Assembly: GCA_017617995.1 (NCBI GenBank)
Contig: JAFZVE010000070.1
Location: forward strand, 1-64,000
Length of the DNA: 64,000 nt
Origin: Clostridiales bacterium
Lineage (GTDB): Bacteria > Bacillota > Clostridia > Saccharofermentanales > Saccharofermentanaceae
Reading direction: 5' to 3'
Shown: positions 61,418 through 64,000 of the stretch, one piece after another
Position numbering within the stretch: position 1 is the first letter of the stretch
How the letters are laid out: each line of letters opens with the position of its first letter
Notes under the pieces: generated by a model
Database searches by the model: none
What the model was told of the DNA's origin: nothing
The model's input: the letters and a program-made list of their open reading frames with translations, nothing else
Made by a program: the position numbers and the translations under genes

Positions 61418-63010
61418 ATGGATGCGAAGGTGTTAATCGAGGAAGGGAAAAGTGTACTGGGTATTGAATTCGGTTCGACCCGTATCAAGGCAGTACTGGT
61501 AGACGAGAAGGGTGATCCGATTGCCTCGGGAAGTCATGAATGGGAGAATGAACTTGCCGACGGTATCTGGACATACTCGGAAGAAGCGATCTGGAACGGT
61601 CTTTCCGATTGTTATTCCGATCTGAAGAAGAATGTTAAGGAACAGTATGGAGTAACCATTACGAAGTTTGCGGCGATCGGTTTTTCAGCCATGATGCATG
61701 GTTATCTGCCTTTTGACGAGAATGACAAACTGCTGGTCCCTTTCCGTACGTGGAGAAATACGATTACGGCCGAGGCAGCCAGATTGCTGACTGAAGCACT
61801 GAATTTCAATATTCCGCAGAGATGGAGCATCTCACATCTTTATCAGGCGATCTTAAATGGTGAAGAGCATGTTCCCTCGATCCGTCACTTTACGACTCTT
61901 GCCGGATTTGTGCATTTCAAGCTCTCCGGACGCAAAGTACTGGGCGTGGGCGATGCTTCTGGTATGTTCCCGATCGATTCCAAGACCGGCACCTATGATG
62001 AAGCCATGCTGGACAAATTCTCCTCAATGATCGAAGAGAAGTCCTTCCCGTGGAATATCCGGGAGATCCTGCCGGAAGTGCTGAGTGCAGGCGAAAATGC
62101 AGGTGAGTTGACTGTGGAAGGCGCGAAACTTCTTGACGCCGAGGGGGATCTTCTTCCCGGAATTCCGATGTGCCCGCCGGAAGGTGATGCCGGCACGGGC
62201 ATGGTTGCGACAAACTCTGTTCTCGTCGAGACAGGTAACATCTCGGCCGGTACGTCTGTGTTTGCCATGATCGTTCTCAAGAACAGCCTCAAGAGCCTCC
62301 ATACGGAGATCGATATGGTCACTACTCCGACCGGTGATCCGGTTGCGATGGTGCACTGCAATAACTGCACTTCCGATATCAACGCCTGGGTGAAACTTTT
62401 TGACGAAGTGGGGAAACTTATGGGCGTAGAATTTGATCGTGGAGATCTGTTCTCGAAGATGTACGGTGTTGCTCTCGAAGGAGATAAGGACTGCGGTGGG
62501 CTTGTCTCTTACAATTATTTCTCTGGTGAACCGGTTACCGGTTTTTCGAAGGGCTGCCCGCTGTTCGTAAGATCCGCGGAGGATTCCTTCACACTTCCGA
62601 ACTTTATGAGGATGCATCTTTATTCCGCGCTGGCTGCATTGAAGGTCGGACTTGATATCTTGACGGTTCAGGAGAATGTGACGGTCAAGAAGATGTACGG
62701 CCACGGCGGTTTCTTCAAGACACCGAAGGCCGGACAGACGATTGCCTCTGCCGCGATCGGATCTCCGGTATGTGTCATGGAGACAGCAGGCGAGGGCGGC
62801 GCTTGGGGTATCGCTCTTCTTGCACTCTATATGTCAACTAAGAATGAAGGTCAGAGCCTCGCTTCTTATCTCGAAGATGTGATCTTTGCCGGATCTACAG
62901 GAACGGAACTTGTCGCTTCTAAGGAAGATATGGATGGATTTAATGCTTTCATGAAGAAGTATGTGGCCGGACTTTCTGTAGAACTGGCGGCCGTCCAGCG
63001 TCTGGGCTGA
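61418..63010 (+). CDS. FGGY-family carbohydrate kinase, likely L-ribulokinase
   Basis: 530 residues from the ATG at 61418, after GAGGTG; an in-frame start at 61364 lies inside the preceding gene. The N-terminal ATPase-fold phosphate motif GIEFGSTRIKAVLVD and C-terminal MYGHGGFFKTPKAGQ, ETAGEGGAWGIALLA define FGGY kinases. Between GH51 and an AraD homologue, phosphorylation of L-ribulose is the expected step, although sequence alone does not separate ribulose, xylulose and fuculose kinases. Confidence 0.88.
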   Translation: MDAKVLIEEGKSVLGIEFGSTRIKAVLVDEKGDPIASGSHEWENELADGIWTYSEEAIWNGLSDCYSDLKKNVKEQYGVTITKFAAIGFSAMMHGYLPFDENDKLLVPFRTWRNTITAEAARLLTEALNFNIPQRWSISHLYQAILNGEEHVPSIRHFTTLAGFVHFKLSGRKVLGVGDASGMFPIDSKTGTYDEAMLDKFSSMIEEKSFPWNIREILPEVLSAGENAGELTVEGAKLLDAEGDLLPGIPMCPPEGDAGTGMVATNSVLVETGNISAGTSVFAMIVLKNSLKSLHTEIDMVTTPTGDPVAMVHCNNCTSDINAWVKLFDEVGKLMGVEFDRGDLFSKMYGVALEGDKDCGGLVSYNYFSGEPVTGFSKGCPLFVRSAEDSFTLPNFMRMHLYSALAALKVGLDILTVQENVTVKKMYGHGGFFKTPKAGQTIASAAIGSPVCVMETAGEGGAWGIALLALYMSTKNEGQSLASYLEDVIFAGSTGTELVASKEDMDGFNAFMKKYVAGLSVELAAVQRLG

Positions 63011-63049
63011 TAATGGAATAAGAATCAAATAGAACTGCGAGGCAGATAT

Positions 63050-63742
63050 ATGTTAGAACAACTGAAAAAAGAAGTTTTCGAAGCGAATATGCTTCTTCCG
63101 AAGTACGGCCTGGTTACATTTACATGGGGGAATGTCAGTGCGATCGATCGTGAGAGCGGACTTTTCGTCATCAAGCCGAGCGGCGTTCCATATGAGACTA
63201 TGACTGCTGACGATATGGTGGTCATGGATCTTGAGGGAAACCGCGTAGAGGGAAAGTATAAACCGTCTTCGGATACACCTACACATCTGATTCTCTATAA
63301 GCGTTTTCCGAATATCGGAGGTGTCGTACATACCCATTCTTCTTATGCCACATCCTGGGCACAGAGTGGAAGAAGCATCCCGTGTTACGGCACGACCCAC
63401 GCAGACTATTTCTATGGTGCGATCCCGTGTGTGCGCTGCCTGACGAAAGAGGAGATCGAAGCGGATTATGAGACCAATACCGGTATCCTGATCGCGGATT
63501 CTTTCGAGAAGGAAAAGCTCGACTACGAAGCCGTTCCGGGCGTCCTTTGCAAGAACCACGGACCTTTCACCTGGGGTAAGGATGCACACGAAGCCGTTCA
63601 CAATGCAGTGGTCCTCGAAGAGGTCGCGAAGATGGCGTATAGAACCGAAGTCATCAACAAAGAAGTGCTCCCGGCACCGAGTGAACTTCAGGACAAACAT
63701 TATTTTAGAAAACATGGAAAAAATGCTTATTATGGTCAATAA
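63050..63742 (+). CDS. araD: L-ribulose-5-phosphate 4-epimerase
   Basis: 230 residues, class II aldolase/adducin fold. [27 protein letters not shown], zinc ligands in [14 protein letters not shown] and THADYFYG, and NHGPFTWG near the C-terminus all match AraD. It converts L-ribulose-5-phosphate to D-xylulose-5-phosphate. The Shine-Dalgarno is weak (GCGAGGCAG). It lies 39 bases after the kinase. Confidence 0.95.
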   Translation: MLEQLKKEVFEANMLLPKYGLVTFTWGNVSAIDRESGLFVIKPSGVPYETMTADDMVVMDLEGNRVEGKYKPSSDTPTHLILYKRFPNIGGVVHTHSSYATSWAQSGRSIPCYGTTHADYFYGAIPCVRCLTKEEIEADYETNTGILIADSFEKEKLDYEAVPGVLCKNHGPFTWGKDAHEAVHNAVVLEEVAKMAYRTEVINKEVLPAPSELQDKHYFRKHGKNAYYGQ

Positions 63743-63746
63743 ACAA

Positions 63747-63755
63747 TGCTATAAT
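63747..63755 (+). promoter_or_regulatory. Possible internal promoter before the isomerase
   Basis: TGC-TATAAT (63747-63755) is an extended -10 in the araD-isomerase gap, 29 bases before the ATG. It has the same form as the sites before rbgA and smc. Confidence 0.45.
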
Positions 63756-63784
63756 GGAATAACCAATTAAGGAGGATTAAAGAC

Positions 63785-64000
63785 ATGAACAACATTCCAG
63801 AAATTAAATTAGGTATCGTTGCTGTATCCCGTGACTGTTTCCCGATCGCGCTCTCCGAGAAGAGAAGAGCTGCTATCAAGGCCGCTTATAAGGGTGAACT
63901 TTATGAGTGCCCGGTAACAGTTGAGAACGAGCTCGATATGCTCAAGGCAGTGGAAGATGTTAAGAAGGCGGAGTGCAATGCACTGGTTGTTTTCCTCGGC
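63785..64000 (+). CDS. L-fucose/L-arabinose isomerase-family protein, N-terminal part (cut by window edge)
   Basis: ATG at 63785 after AAGGAGG; 72 residues are visible before the right edge. The start KLGIVAVSRDCFPIALSEKRR and later YECPVTVENELDMLKA and NALVVFLG match the FucI/AraA-like isomerase superfamily seen in Clostridia. In this operon it would convert L-arabinose to L-ribulose. Full-length sequence is needed to tell arabinose from fucose specificity. Confidence 0.8.
   Translation, partial: MNNIPEIKLGIVAVSRDCFPIALSEKRRAAIKAAYKGELYECPVTVENELDMLKAVEDVKKAECNALVVFLG

Noticed and set aside
1..64000. CRISPR array, prophage or insertion sequence
   Set aside because: I saw no regularly spaced identical repeats with unique spacers, no transposase or integrase motifs, and no phage structural genes on either strand.

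Overview
The window looks like chromosomal core DNA of an anaerobic Gram-positive bacterium of the class Clostridia. The signs are the smc-ftsY-ylxM-ffh-rpsP-khpA-rimM-trmD-rplS-rbgA-rnhB-yraN gene order, a GAAC-N4-GTTC LexA box at recA, a long-form PPi-dependent phosphofructokinase, AAAGGAG/GGAGG ribosome-binding sites, a sortase-type surface protein and tRNA genes that encode CCA. Genus cannot be fixed from this sequence; a plant-fibre-degrading gut or rumen Clostridia is an inference from the arabinan/xylan genes at the right end. I see no phage, transposase, CRISPR array or rRNA operon.

Layout. 1-11 kb: PPi-PFK (left edge, minus), a GGDEF protein, rpsO, a sortase-anchored surface protein, pnp behind a structured leader, tRNA-Pro, a zinc-ribbon membrane protein, a FabG-like reductase and an acidic membrane protein. 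11-20 kb: tRNA-Trp diverging from a tight operon proC-rnhA-nudix-ftsK-folD-cinA-murJ. 20-24 kb: SOS-type recA, then recX-rimO-pgsA and acpP. 24-38.5 kb: rnc, smc, ftsY and the SRP/ribosome-maturation block, interrupted by a DUF3267-like membrane protein and by an M1-type lipoprotein on the opposite strand whose catalytic motif is destroyed. 38.9-41.1 kb: two coupled lipoproteins ending in the same Cys-rich module, one carrying a ComEC-like metallo-beta-lactamase fold. 41.1-41.6 kb: AT-rich non-coding DNA with ~70-bp-spaced repeats. 41.6-51 kb: aspartate aminotransferase-purB, cysteine desulfurase-thiI, glyA, rarA. 51-55 kb: marR with a fused ABC exporter, tRNA-Leu and a small highly charged protein. 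55-64 kb: an arabinose/hemicellulose locus with two divergent units, regulator-(esterase-GH43 fusion) and GH51 arabinofuranosidase-DUF6171-FGGY kinase-AraD epimerase-isomerase (cut by the right edge).

How the genes work together. The 11-34 kb block serves DNA replication and segregation, recombination, envelope lipids, membrane targeting and ribosome maturation. The right-hand locus can release arabinose from feruloylated or acetylated arabino-oligosaccharides inside the cell, then isomerise, phosphorylate and epimerise it to xylulose-5-phosphate. No transporter is seen in the window.

Most unusual signal. Five intergenic palindromic elements (29763, 38291, 41332, 48037, 54609) share an almost invariant core, TCCTC-[variable 11-13 nt insert]-TGCGGA. 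In four of them the insert is a 4-bp hairpin whose bases covary, inside otherwise unrelated nested stems, and those four sit directly at or just after a stop codon. I cannot match this to a named RNA or repeat family. It is the best candidate for an undescribed element here.
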